A stretch of 64,000 nucleotides of DNA, taken from assembly GCA_905250115.1 (NCBI GenBank), contig CAJNOI010000136.1, positions 62,001 through 126,000 of the forward strand, written 5' to 3'. This document shows, one piece after another, positions 10,558 through 24,168 of this stretch; position 1 is the first letter of the stretch; every line of letters begins with the position of its first letter. Position numbers and translations under genes: made by a program. The DNA is from Adineta steineri. Lineage: Eukaryota > Rotifera > Eurotatoria > Adinetida > Adinetidae. The notes under the pieces are model-generated. The model had not been told where the DNA came from, ran no database searches, and saw only the letters and a program-made list of their open reading frames with translations.

Positions 10558-11129
10558 TTTGTTTAAAAAAAGAATAAAGTATTCGTTGCAAAACTTGTAT
10601 GTCGTTTTTAACTATTCACCTTGATAAAGATAAGGACAATAGAACTAAAACCATTCGTTATCTTATGCAATATGCAATTATGACGTGTATGCGCCAAAAC
10701 TTCCAACATGTGAGGGCTGGTGTAAGTAACAGCTACCATCATCTAGATTGCATCCTGGCATAAGTAAACTTATCAGATTCTTTAAAAGATGGGTGAGGGT
10801 GAGTTTATAAGAAAAGATTCAAAGCATCGCACGACGCATTTCGATTCTGGCTAAAGAGTCATTATCCGGTATATTTATAATCTTAGCTACATCAATTAAT
10901 TCAACCTTAGTATTGAAATCTTGAGGGTGGCTGACTTCATAAGTGATAATTCCAAACTACTTACGACGATCGTTTCGAACCTTGCTTAACGGTTCATCAT
11001 CAGGTAATGTTTGGAATTATATATACTCTACATATCGATCCAAAATTCTCAAAACAAATGCAAGATTTATGAAAGCTTCCGAAGAACTTCCAACTAATTG
11101 AACAAATGTTGAGAAATAAGGAACATAGT
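10558..11129. other. Intergenic, no gene seen
   Basis: Upstream flank of the GTPase-kinase gene. There is a short GATGGGTGAGGGTGAG tract near 10790. No open frame of note and no RNA gene recognised. Confidence 0.4.
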
Positions 11130-11362
11130 TGAGGGTGAGGGTGAGGGTGGGTAGGTGACGGTGAGAGTGTGAGTGTAGGTGAGATAGTTGTACTCACACC
11201 CTCAATCTCACCCACACCCACCCACATCCACACCCACCCACATCCACACCCACACCCTCAATAAAGAAAGTGGGTGTATGTGTGAATTTTGTATTCGCTG
11301 CTCGTTAGCATCTACGTCCACACTCGCCTCCTCACCTACACCCACACCCATCCACATCCTCA
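11130..11362. repeat. Largest telomere-like G/T-rich inverted tract
   Basis: The left arm (11130-11192) is GAGGGT/GTGAGG units. The right arm (11192-11265) is about 70 bases of CCCACA/CCCACATC units ending CACCCTCA. A second smaller C-rich arm lies at 11316-11362 after a short unique spacer. It directly abuts the ABC transporter relic. Frames on both strands through it are low-complexity (His/Pro/Thr or Gly/Val/Trp) and not genes. Confidence 0.8.
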
Positions 11363-11494
11363 AATTGAATAAAATGTTCTTCTTGATAAAGTGATACAGC
11401 TGTACGAATATTTCTAATAGCTTGTACTGCATGCGAAATATTAAATAAATAATTTATAAATGTATTTCGAAATAAATTAAATATACTTTTCCTC

Positions 11495-12252
11495 CATAGT
11501 CAGCATTCGATATTGTTTCGTTCTTTTTTTTAGATGCCTTAGAAAGTGGATGGCCTTGAAAAGAACCGGTAAAAATCAACAATGGAGTAAAACGGATTAG
11601 TAGAGCTGCAATTAATGCTCCAATTGCATTGAAAAATGAAGTAAGTGTAGGTCCCGTAAATTCTTCAAGTGAAACTGCATCTGACGATAGCCGTATAATT
11701 AATATGCTTCTAAATTATTTTCATTCAAATCAAACCATCCAATTTCTTGTCGAAGTATACTGTTGAAAAATAATATTCTTATACGCATTATTAATTCTTC
11801 TCCTACTTTAGCTAGAGTAACTGATGATACAAACTGACTGATTGCATCAGCGATACCAATCAAGAAAATCCTAGAATATTGACAAACCAGCATAACTACT
11901 GCAAAATTGGCCTACAAGATCGAGATTTTTTGTTTGTATTCGCAGTTGTTTCAACATCATTTTTTAATTCACTAATAACTTCTAATGTAACTGATTCTAC
12001 TGGAATAATAGATGAATGTCTCAATATATTTATCATTGATTTCTCAGCTAGATTAGTTAATTCTTCCTTATTTTTATTATCTAGATCACTATCGGCATCA
12101 GTTTCTTTATGTGTACAATATTCAACAACTTTTTCATGATCTAATCCAACAATTAGAATGACACTTTTGCTGCCAGATACAATACTCTTTATCGTAATTT
12201 TGTAGACATCACAGGATTTGTTATATTTCTGTATGTTATCGTTTCCTAACAA
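11495..12252 (-). pseudogene. ABCB (P-glycoprotein-type) transporter relic
   Basis: Three pieces of an MDR-like ABC transporter lie in order on the minus strand. The first (12252..11896) resembles the end of a nucleotide-binding domain and the linker (VILIVGLDHEKVVEYCTH, like the IVLDxGKIVExGTH segment of ABCB proteins). The second (11893..11699) resembles the next transmembrane part (KVGEELIMRIRILFFNSILRQEIGWFD, like GExLTxRLRxxxFxxxLRQDxxWFD). The third (about 11698..11495) continues with IIRLSSDA and SFFNAIGALIAALLI. The first two are joined by a deletion of roughly 70 residues and a frame change, and a stop codon separates the second and third. The Walker A, signature and Walker B motifs are absent. 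It is best read as a decayed copy; an intact paralogue probably exists elsewhere. Confidence 0.68.
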
Positions 12253-12809
12253 TAAATTCTCATATTATTTAGAATGCATAAATGTCAACTTAATCTGATT
12301 AAAAGTATTAGAGACGAACTCTGTTATGTTAAAAAAACTTTTAACATTATTTCCAAAAAGCATGTATATTTCGTATGTCTCATTGCTACAATTTATACTA
12401 CCAAATAATTTGAATATGAAAACATTTCTTTCATTTTATAGTTTTTTTTTATTCATAACATATGAATTTTATAATGAAAAATAAATGAAATGACCGTATT
12501 AATTAATAGTTTTAGAAAATAATTTCTTATTGGATGTTCTATGCTCACCAATCATATAACGATAGATGTCAGTTGGATCAATATGTTTATTTTTTTGTCT
12601 ATCTATCATTATTGATTCATACCTTCAATATTTCTTCAGTAAAAAGTGAACAAGCAACAATTATAAAGTCGTTGGTTAGTCTATATATGTTTCATATCTG
12701 TAGTTAAATCTAATTTGATTTTTATCTCTCTATCATATAAAGTAAATAATTTTTGTTTTAAGAATTTCTTTCTAATATTTTCTTTCTAGATCAACATATT
12801 CTTGTAAAT
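12253..12809. other. Intergenic; 5' flank of BRE1
   Basis: AT-rich. A TTTCTTTCTAG acceptor-like site ends at 12789, 21 bases before the BRE1 ATG, so the 5' UTR may contain an intron. Nothing else recognised. Confidence 0.4.
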
Positions 12810-15800
12810 ATGAGTGATTCAGGTGCTGCATCCAGTAGCACAAGTGCAGCTAAGTTAAATTCTTCTACAACATCAAATAAAAAACGTACTTCATCTGATG
12901 CTGGTCTTGATGAAACAAGTGAAGCAGATAGTCAAAATAATGGTAAACGTGTTGTAGTTTTTGAAGCATTTAAATTATTCGATGTACAATCTGCTGTAAG
13001 ATATTTTGTTTTTGTAGAAATATGATTTAGAAAGATCTTTTTTTTAGGAAGAACTCGATGCAAAACTTTTGCTTATTCAAAATAAAAAATTATCTGAATG
13101 TGTTGCGAATTGTCGCAAACAAGAAATTGAATGGAAATCTAAAATCGATCAATTAGAAACAAATAAAGCTAGTGTTGATTGTAAATGGAGTATGATTGAT
13201 CTTTATTGGACACAAGTAAAATTTTATCCCATATAAAAAAAAATGAAAAACAAAGTTTTCTATTTTTAATAATTCTAGTTAGATGAAAATATTCGTCGTT
13301 TACTTGAACGAGTTGATGCAACCACATCAACAGATGATGAAACAAATTCAAAGACAAATGTAAATAATGAACGACAAGGAGAAGAAATACGTTCATATAT
13401 TCGTCAATTAAATACATGGTTACGTGAAGATCTTGATGCACATCTTAAACAACGTTTAGATTTTTCGACAAAAGCGATTGTTAAACTTGTACGAGTTTTT
13501 GATAAGTATGTGTTTTTCTTCTTCTTGTTTATCATCTTTTATTATTCATTCTATTAGTTTATCTGATAAATATCAACGATTATTTATTTCAATGAATTCT
13601 ACCGGTGAATCAAATTCAACTCCTGGTAAAATATCTTTTTTTTTTGATATTGACATAGAATTAAATATTTATTATTCGATTTAGAATGTAAAAATGAAAT
13701 ATATAAATCTGTTTTGGAACGAAATTCTGATCTTGAACATGAAAATGAACGTATTCAACGATTAAATACAACTTTACAAGGTCGTATTCATGAAATAACA
13801 CTTCGAGTAAGAATTTCATTTTTTTGATAAATTCATTTATTTTTTTCTCTAATTTTAACCTAGTGTACAGATTTAAATAATCAATTAGTACTTCAAGAAG
13901 AACAATTACTTGAGAGTAAAAGTCATTTATCTGATCTTGAATATGAATTAGAAAAATCTCGTAATAAAGAAACAAAATTAGAACGTTCATTAGCAGATGC
14001 TATTGCTAAATTAGAACGTGATCTATTAAAATCTCAAGTAAATGATATTAAACAAGATCAAGATTCGAATGCAACTAATTCAAATAATAGTACAGTCGTT
14101 ATTACTGAAAATAAAGTAAATTTGTTTTTATCTATATAAAACATAATTATCTTTTTTTATAGTATGCTGATTTACAAGCTGAAATCGAAGAATATAAAGA
14201 ATTAGCAGCAAGTCGTCTTACTGAATTAGAAAAATTGATGAGTGATCATGAAATAAGTAAACGTGAAGTAGAAATACTTAAAAATAAAGTAAATTAGATG
14301 AATTTTTCTCTCAAATTTAAATAAATTATTCGAAATTTATAGCTTCGGTCATTACCAGAAGAACTTATTAATGAAACACCGGAATTTAAATGTTTACAAT
14401 CACGTTATACAGCTTTAGTTAATGAGAGTGTTCATCTTCGACATCAATTAGCTGAAGCACGAGAACTTGTTAAATGTACAAAAACAATATATGATCATCA
14501 TTTTGAAAAAATTGAAGTAAAATTTTCTTTTTTTTTATTCGAAATAAACGAGATTATTTTCTTGTTCTTTTAGCAAGAAGAATTTGAAAATCAACGAAAA
14601 TTACATGCAAATATTGAACAAGTTGTAGCAGATTTAGCTGATGCTCGTCGTGATTATGATCTTCTTCAAGTTGAATATGAAAAAGTTCTTATTGCTAATC
14701 AACAATCAGGTTTCTTTTTTTATTATTAATTATTTTATTTAGTTTTACAATCTTTTGATTTGTTTTTCATTATTCAGTACCGATTACACGTGAAATGCGA
14801 AGTTTAATCAATCATTTACAAGCACAATGTAAATTATATAATTTAGAAGCTAGTCGTTGTAAAAAACAATGTAAAGAATTAGAAGATGAATTAGCGAAAC
14901 TTAAAGTAAAACAAGAAACAATTATAAGTAATGGTCTCAATACACAAATGAGTGTGACAACATCAGAACCTACATCTGCTAGTTCAATAATTACGACAAA
15001 TCAACCACAATCGCCATTGAATAAAGACGAAATAACAAATCCTTTTGCAATGCCAACATCAACTGTTGTGAAAAATGAAATCATACCAAAAGAAGAATCA
15101 ATGGAAGGGGTCTGTTTTATCATTTTTCCTCCTTTAGGCTTATATTTTTTTCTCTCTTTAGAATGATGATACTCGTTTGGTTGAAAATCCGCTATTAGAT
15201 TTTGGTGATATACCCGAAGGTGATTTGGATGATAGTTCAACAGCAACTACTCTTTCACGTCTTTCATCGAATTCAGTAACAACAGAAGATAAAGATGCTG
15301 AATTACGTAATCTTAAGAATGAAAATAAAAAACTATCCGATATGGTTAAAGAATATAAAATCTTATTAACCATGTATAGGTAAACAGAATTAGAATTTTA
15401 AATAAAAAAAAAACTTTTTTTTCAAATCATTGTAGAGGTGTACCAAAAGAAACACGTGATAAAGCATGTTTAATGACATCTGAAAAGAAATTACGACAAG
15501 AACTTGAAGAAACTCGAAATGAACTTAAAAAAGTTCAAACTCATGCTAAAACATTAAAGAAAAAATGTAACGAAGATGAAGTAAGTTACTCCTTCAATAC
15601 GTTTCTTATTTGTGATTGTTATTATTTTTGAGGTTCAAAATAAAACGCGTTCATATCAAGAAACCATTCGTGATCTTGAAAAAAATTTAGAAACACGTAA
15701 ACAAGAAGAAGCAGCATTACTCAATGAAATTGAAGTAACAGGTCAAGCATTCGAAGATATGCAAGAACAAAATAGTCGTTTATTATCTCAATTACGTGAA

Positions 15801-16574
15801 AAAGATGATGCGCATATTAAACTTATGGTTGAACGTGTTAAATTACAACAATCACAAAAAGTTATGTCGGATGAAAAAACAGTTCTAGTTCAACAAACAA
15901 ATGCTTTACAAGAACAACTTGATGCACAAGTAAATCAAAAAAAAAAATATTTTTTAAAATATTATCATTTTCTTTTCTAAAATAAAAGGTAATTATGAAT
16001 CAAAAATATGAAGAAACAATTGCATTACTTCGTAATAGTGTATTGATACTTGAAAAAGAATTAAATATGATGCATCAAACATTAGATGCTCATAAACGAA
16101 AAACAATTGAAAGTGCACAAACATCAGCTGATCTTAAACTTCATCTTGATCGTTATCATGCACAATTGAAAGAAGTACAAGAATTAGTTGCTGAAAAATC
16201 CGAAGCACTTGAAAGACAAAATTTTAAAAATCGACGGTAAATCATAATAATAAGAAATCTTATGTTTAAAATTTTTCTTTTTTAATAGATTACAAGAAGA
16301 AGCAAAAAATCTCAATCGAAAACTAGAACGAATGCGTAAATTAGAAATGGCATCGAATAAAGATGAAGTCTTATTAGAAGAAATTCGTGAATATAAAGAA
16401 ATTCTTCGTTGTCCAGCATGTAAAAATAAACAACGTGATGCAATACTTTCCAAATGTTTTCATGTTTTTTGTTATGATTGTCTTAAATCAAGATATGATT
16501 CACGTCAACGGAAATGTCCTAAATGTAATACAGCATTTGGTCAATCGGACATGCATAAAATTTGGTTGGTCTAA
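12810..16574 (+). CDS. BRE1: E3 ubiquitin-protein ligase BRE1 (RNF20/RNF40), histone H2B monoubiquitination
   Basis: Fifteen exons, 2985 coding bases, 994 residues (human RNF20 is about 975). Exons: 12810-12995, 13048-13215, 13279-13505, 13558-13625, 13685-13806, 13864-14115, 14163-14288, 14343-14516, 14574-14709, 14778-15109, 15162-15379, 15436-15580, 15633-15929, 15989-16236, 16289-16574. All introns are GT..AG and 46-68 nt long; the donor after 15109 (GTCTGT) is the weakest. The protein is almost entirely coiled coil. It ends in a C3HC4 RING: CPACKNK, then CFHVFCYDCLKSRYDSRQRKCPKCNTAFG, very close to animal RNF20/40. With RAD6/UBE2A it monoubiquitinates H2B in chromatin, upstream of H3K4 and H3K79 methylation. 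The N-terminal Ser-rich segment is variable. I see no disruption. Confidence 0.95.
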
Positions 16575-18764
16575 GTGTATAGTTTCTCATTTATTTACTT
16601 TCTTTCTTTCTTTTTTAATTTCTGTTTTTTTTCTTCTTCTCCTCCTCCTTCTTCTTCTTCTACGTCTTCGATCGATCATATATCATCAATTACTATTATT
16701 ATTATTATTATCTTCGATCGAGATCTAACTGTTGTTCATTTTCTTTTCGTTGTTTCAATGTTTGTCTCTGTGGAAAAAATCAAACATATAAAATAAACGT
16801 GAAACGAAAGGATAATTATCATTTTAATAAATAAGAAAACTCATTCATTAGCGATATGCCCAAAAACTTATATCCGTCACAATCTCTTACTGAAAAAAGT
16901 TTCAAACAGAACACATCTATTTAATAACAATCCAATGCCAAATCAACGTCAACAGTAGTATCTTATTTAAAAATAAACTACTCAGCTTGATAAAAACGCA
17001 GTATCACAATATGAGCAGATGTAAAAATGTAGTTTCCTTTTCTAACAATGAGTTCTTAAGAAACAGCAATGAATCAGTTTTGTAAATAAGGATTCCAGAC
17101 AAAATACCAGAAAGAAGAAAGTAAGGTTCTTGCAAAATAGTCTACAGCTGGTAGCTTAGAAAATATTGTTATACAATAAAAGAATTTTAGAACACATGTC
17201 GAATATTTCATTTCAATATTAACCGACAGAAAACGATTTAAAGTGAAGATGCACATGTAACGATGAGAAAATATTTAAGACGGTTAAGAACAATTTTATC
17301 AAAATAAAATCGACCCTCTCGATCATTTTTTTTTCGAATAGAGTAACTTGTTTTCATGAGAGAAAGATATCAATGTTTACCTCTTTTATAGATAAATGAT
17401 TATCGATGTGAAATTTTCCAAATGATTCTTTACTAGTACCTTCTCTTTTTTTTCATACCATTTTCTTAGTCTTCCTTTGCTACTCTCTTCCGTTATCATA
17501 TTGTACTCCAACATTATATGTGCTTTTATCGATGGATTGTTAGTGAAAAAATGCAAATTAATAAAAATGTTGTTATTTAAAGAGATTGTGTGATTATCAA
17601 GCGTTGTATGTAAATTGATTCTTAATAAGTGGTTCATGGTTATGCCACATATCTAGTCATATTTATGATCCTTGATTGTATTTAAAATTAGAAGAGACTA
17701 AAACTTATCAGAAAGTGTATTTGTTGGATTTTCTGGCGAAAGATCTAAGAAGTCAGGTTTACTTTAGAATTTACCATAGACTTTTAAAAATTCGATAACA
17801 CGATAAACAGTTTTCCAAGTTTAGGAGGTGCTAGTCACCTCAACCCTGCTTTATTGGTTAATATCATTATACTCTTAAAAATATCACGACGTTTGATAAT
17901 AACATAAATACTTTATGAAAACCTTAGATTGACTGATTCAAGTTCTAATATATATAAAACGTCCATTACATATAATCAATTGGAAAATAAGCGAAAAAAT
18001 AGAGCACTAATTCATGAGTATGGCAAAAAGTATAGTTTTGTCTTAATTATAATATATATGATTCATATGAGGACACTCATATAACTTTTGCAAAAGACAA
18101 AATAGTTCGAGGAGTAAGCGTGAGGATGTTCATGTAAGTCTTGCTGTTGATGTGGGCAGGATTGCTTGATTTCGTTGATTTCTCCAAACGCAAAGATTAC
18201 TACAAGGTGTAAAATACTACTCTATTATTATCTCTCGAAACTTCTTGAATTTTCAGTATATCTCATAATGTGCGTAAGGATAATATGACATCTCTGAATT
18301 GTTGTCAGTTTGATTGTGGTTTGTGGCTCGAAGTGATCATCAGATACATAAAACATGAGCTTAGATCTATTTGTTAAAGATAGAGAAATAAAAGTGTTCT
18401 TTTTCTATAAAAGGATCGGCGAATACCCAAGATTCGTATCTTATATTCAAATGCAGCTGTAAAATATTCGTTTTATGTTGCTCTTCTACTTCTACAAATA
18501 CAATTACAACAGTTTTTATACACTCCGTTCGGATGCTATCTGTTAAAATAAAATCGTATCGTTTTTGCAGAGGGATTAGTGACGATTGTGTGACGTTAAT
18601 TGTTATTTTTCTCATTATGAAAAATCGACCCTCGTAAAACAGCATACCCTTAGATACTCAGCTACCTGATTGTCGCAAAGAATATGAAAGAAAAGAGCAG
18701 ACCGAGATAAAAAATAACATTGGATACGAAATACGAAAATAAAACTGTAAGGACATGTATGCAG
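16575..18764. other. Intergenic, no supported gene
   Basis: Begins with the BRE1 3' UTR, including a pyrimidine-rich stretch at 16600-16680 and an AATAAA-like signal near 16790. Short open frames occur at 17386-17637 and 18367-18645 (minus), but neither has recognisable motifs or splice context. Near 17823-17841 is a small hairpin, GAGGTG-CTAGT-CACCTC. Nothing else stands out. Confidence 0.4.
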
Positions 18765-19702
18765 CAGGGGTCGTCATGGGATGGGATGGGACGGACTTTT
18801 CATCCCACGGGAGGGTGCGACTCATCCCATCCCATCCCATGGGATTCACTGAAAAACAATATTCATCCCATTCCATCCCATGGGAAGGCCATACGATTAG
18901 GTAAAGAAGCGAAGGAATTTCTCCCTGCTAAATTTTATGTTGTATTAGTTTTCTTCCTAAAAATCTTTATGGACTGCTTTTTGGTACTATTCATAGCACC
19001 AATTTAAAGGATTTATGCTAAAGAGAAAACTTTCTTTTAAGTCTTTAAAGTGAAATGTATAGTTTCTTCATAAGAGAAAGAGAAATTTTCTAGAATTGAC
19101 TAAAATTAATTGTTTTTGGTGTAGAAAAAGGCTTTCACTATAGTTTTCAAGAAGAGTTAGCCGTTCTTTTTACAAAGAGGAAACTTTCTCTGATCTGTAG
19201 ACTATTTCTCTCTGAGCTTAAGATTTTCTTCCTGGTTTTGAGAGACTATCTCTCTGTTTTCTCCCTTTCTCCATCCTCCCTAATGAAACCAAACGAAAAC
19301 TCTGATTATCAATATAAAATAAGTAATCATATACATAAATACAAAAATATAAATTAAACCCAAAGACAAATGATATTGAATAAATATTATAACAAAAGGC
19401 AATGAAATACTTTATAATATTAATCTGAAACCATTTAGATTGCTTTTTCTCTTTTTTCAATTTTATTAGTCCTTAATTAATCTGTCTGGTAATGTTTGGG
19501 GTAAAAATTATTAACCAATACAGAAAAGCGATGAATATATTACTTGAGTCTACCGATTGTCGAATGTGACCACTATGCAGAATGATATTTTTCTTAAAAA
19601 AAAGTAATTATATATTCCATGGGAGGCAAGACTCATCCCATCCCATCCCATGGGATATGTCAAAATAAAATGTCGTCCCATCCCATCCCATGACGACCCT
19701 TG
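18765..19702. mobile_element. hAT-type non-autonomous DNA element (938 bp) with 8-bp target duplications
   Basis: The left end begins CAGGGGTCGTCATGGG and the right end, reverse-complemented, begins CAAGGGTCGTCATGGG. The terminal inverted repeats run 29 bp with one mismatch. The element is flanked exactly by GTATGCAG at 18757-18764 and 19703-19710, an 8-bp target site duplication. A CA-(A/G)-GG start plus an 8-bp duplication is the classic hAT signature. Subterminal regions (about 18778-18893 and 19617-19690) are packed with TGGGA/TCCCA units and CCCATGGG palindromes, as expected for transposase binding sites. No transposase frame is present, so it is a MITE-like passenger. It ends 120 bases before the start codon of the FAD oxidoreductase. 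Confidence 0.9.
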
Positions 19703-19822
19703 GTATGCAGTGCATTCAGTGAAAGATTCACAACGAGATACTATAACTACGAATACTAGCTTAGTAGAAAGAATATATATTAAAATACATTAAGCTTCTA
19801 AAACAGTATCGATTCAACAGAA

Positions 19823-21634
19823 ATGAAAACAATTGCTGTTATTGGTGGTGGATGGTACGGTTGTCATATTGCATTAAGTCTAAAACAGAAAGGACAATAT
19901 TATGTAACATTATACGAAGCACAATCTGACATATTTCATGGTTGTTCCGGTAAATTTGGCATCCGATTACATGCTGGTCCACATTATCCTAGATCGAAAA
20001 AAACACGTGAAAGTTGCCAAAATCATTTCTATAATTTTCATGACATATATTCAGATCTATTAATCAAACATGAATACTCAGTATATGGTTTAGGAATTGA
20101 AGATGTTGATGAATATCCATCAAAAGTCACTGAATCACAATTTAAATTAGTTTGTAAAGAATGTGATCAATACCAAGAAATAGATATCAAAGAATGGAAT
20201 TATCAGCATTTAATTTCTGCTTGTACTGTTTATGAACCAAGTATTGCAGTTGGAAAACGTTTACGTGAAAAGTTTAAAAAATATCTAAAAGAAGCTGATG
20301 TTAACCTAATATGTAATTACAAAGTACAAAAAATTGAGAAAATAAATAATAATAAACTTCAAATTAATACTGAGCACATCTTTGATCATGTAATTAACTG
20401 TACATATTATCAAGATTTAACCATAGATCCAATCTTACCATTTAATATTGAAGTAGTATATCAACCAAGTTTAGCTTTATACTATGAAGATAATGAAAAA
20501 TCTTGTAAAGATGATGCTTTTGTGGAACTCACGTAAATTTTCGAAGAAAATAGTGAGTGTAAGTTTTAAGTTCAGACTTTCAAGCTCCCCTCCCCCCCCC
20601 CTAAAGCAATAAAAATACGCAAAAATCATTAGAAATAGCTATAAATTGCTAAAATTTTAATAGAAATACTGAAAAAGCGTTAAAATACCTATAGACTGCG
20701 AGGTTTTCTATAAAAAATAAGCAAAATGGTTAAATACAGCTATAAATTAGTAGAATTTTAATAAAAATAAGCAAAACTTAGTAAAAATAGCCATAAATTA
20801 CTGCAAATTTAATTAAAATAACGAAAATGGTGAAAAATAGCTATAAGTTGCGCGCATTTTTATGAAAATAACGACAAATCGCTAAAAATAGCTGTATACT
20901 GCCGCAAATTTCATATAAATAACCAAAAATTGTCAGAAATAGCTATAAATTAATTGAATTTGAGTAGAAAAAGAAGACAAAGCACTTAAACATGATCAGA
21001 TATTTCGATGCGAACATACGTGAGTTCCATATTTTTAGCCCCAACGGGGCTGCGCTGATAAGCTTTTTCATTTATTATCATGGATGGATGGTTTCCATGT
21101 ATAATGCCACATGATGATCATATAGAAGGAGAAGAAAATACTAAACGAAAATATATAATGACACATGGAAAATATACAATTATGGGTTCATTTGAAACAT
21201 ATGATGAAGCAGTTGATTGTAAAAATAAATTAAATGATTCATTTGTAGCGAAAACAATCAAACCATTGTTTGAAAAAGATATGAATAAATATTGGCCAAC
21301 ATTTAAAAATAGATTCAAATACTTAGGATGGATAAGTACAATTGCAACAAAAGTGAAAACTGAAAAAGAATTTCGCAGTGCATTAACATGGGAAAAAGAT
21401 GGCATGATTTATGTTCTTTCTGGAAAAATAAATAATATATTCGATGCTGAACAAGAAGTATTTTCTTTACTTAAACTAGAAAACATTCTTAAATGGGGAG
21501 GATATAATTATGTTAAAGATGGAGAGTTAGATAGATCAATAAATGAAGTTACTGAGAAACCACAACATAATGTTAGAAATACTTCTGAATTACAAGTGTA
21601 TAATGAATTATGTTCGCAACATAAACATAATTAA
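19823..21634 (+). CDS. FAD-dependent oxidoreductase (DAO-like), bacterial-looking
   Basis: Two exons, 19823-20504 and 21063-21634, 1254 coding bases, 417 residues. The donor is TCTT|GTAAAG and the acceptor GATAAG|CT. This junction gives NEKSSFSFIIMDGWFPCIMP, which keeps the family's FSF-x(2)-MDG-x-F motif. Residues 4-14 carry the dinucleotide-binding GGGWYG, followed by an acidic residue at the end of the second strand (LYEA). GKFGIRLHAGPHYPRS near 49-64 is the conserved FAD-contact segment of this subfamily. The C-terminal part (YTIMGSFETYDEA, then WEKDGMIYVLSGKINNIFDAEQEV) completes the fold. The substrate is not evident. Short proteins of this type are mainly bacterial, and bdelloids are known for acquired genes, so transfer is a reasonable inference that needs a tree. 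There is no signal peptide. Confidence 0.8.
20505..21062 (+). repeat. Large intron containing 12-bp inverted repeats and a degenerate ~57-bp tandem repeat
   Basis: This 558-nt intron is about ten times longer than others in this window. GGAACTCACGTA at 20524-20535 is matched by its exact reverse complement at 21017-21028, 505 bp end to end. Between them (about 20590-20990) a unit of roughly 57 bases, containing AAAATAGCTATAAATTGC and an A/T-rich remainder, is repeated about seven times with much divergence. A poly-C run lies at 20586-20599 and a GCCCC-AAC-GGGGC hairpin at 21038-21050. The structure suggests a mobile or foldback insertion that now makes up most of the intron. Confidence 0.75.
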
Positions 21635-22603
21635 CAAGTGTTCACTGTATGTATCATTAAACGTTCTTTTTAATTATATTCTTTTTATTTTATTCACATT
21701 CGAAATTTCATGTCATGATAATAATAGTTGTTAGTTTTACTCTTTATAATAAAATAAATTTATGTTCAAATGTTAATACAGTTGTAAATTATTCTTGATA
21801 ATTTTTGATGATATTGACAATCGACCCTAACTTTTCTGATACACATATTGCACCTATAGCAAACGGTTTTAAACAATTGATATGGTAATTACTAAAGAGT
21901 TTATTCATTTTACAGAGTTTCCACAGCTATTTGTCGTCATTATTTTTTAATAGAACATATTCCAAATAATTTCTTTTAATTGCTTTGCGTATATATATGA
22001 ATGTCATCAATACATTCTATATCGGATATTTCCAAGACGCAGTAAATATATATAAAATATAGTAAGACACTACAGTTGACAAATATATTCTGAAGATTAA
22101 AAGAAAAAAAAATGTTTCCACTATAGTGTCGTAAACTATATATTAGTACATTCTTGAAATAATCGCTAAAAGTCTTAATATTAAATTACAGAAAGAATAA
22201 ATTGACTCTAGAGAATGAATTGAGATTTTTATGTAAGTGACATAAAAAAGGTTAGTTATATTTATTCAAGGTATAAATTTTGATTAAATAAATATTATAT
22301 ACAAATAAAGGGATTTCACTACTAGAATGACTAGACACTAACATTATAAGATTTATTTACATTAATTTCTTTGTAATTTAAACTGACAACATAAATGCTT
22401 GTTTATTTTTTTTCTTATATTAAGATATAAATAAAAGCTCACTAGATGTCTATATTGTTAGACAGCGGGAAAAGAAGAAAAATGTTATAAAAAAAATACT
22501 TAAATCAATGGCAACAGACGGTACACTGAATAGATACCATTGACTAGAAAAATTTTCAAACTATATGTAAATGAGGAAGTTTTGTTTGAACTGGAATGAA
22601 ACT
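21635..22603. other. Intergenic between convergent genes
   Basis: 3' flanks of the FAD oxidoreductase (AATAAA-like near 21748) and of acetyl-CoA acetyltransferase. AT-rich, with no gene or clear repeat. Confidence 0.4.

Positions 22604-24168
<1,565 letters not shown>

Noticed and set aside
11000-11432. Several His/Pro/Thr and Gly/Val/Trp open frames
   Set aside because: They are generated by the G/T-rich inverted repeat and have no domain or splice context.
17386-18645. Two small minus-strand frames (83 and 92 residues)
   Set aside because: No recognisable domain, low complexity, and no splice or regulatory context.
20505-20535. Reading exon 1 of the FAD gene to CTCAC|GTAAAT
   Set aside because: That donor leaves phase 2 and no AG acceptor restores the frame. 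The donor at 20505 with the acceptor ending 21062 is in phase and recovers the conserved FSF-x2-MDG motif.
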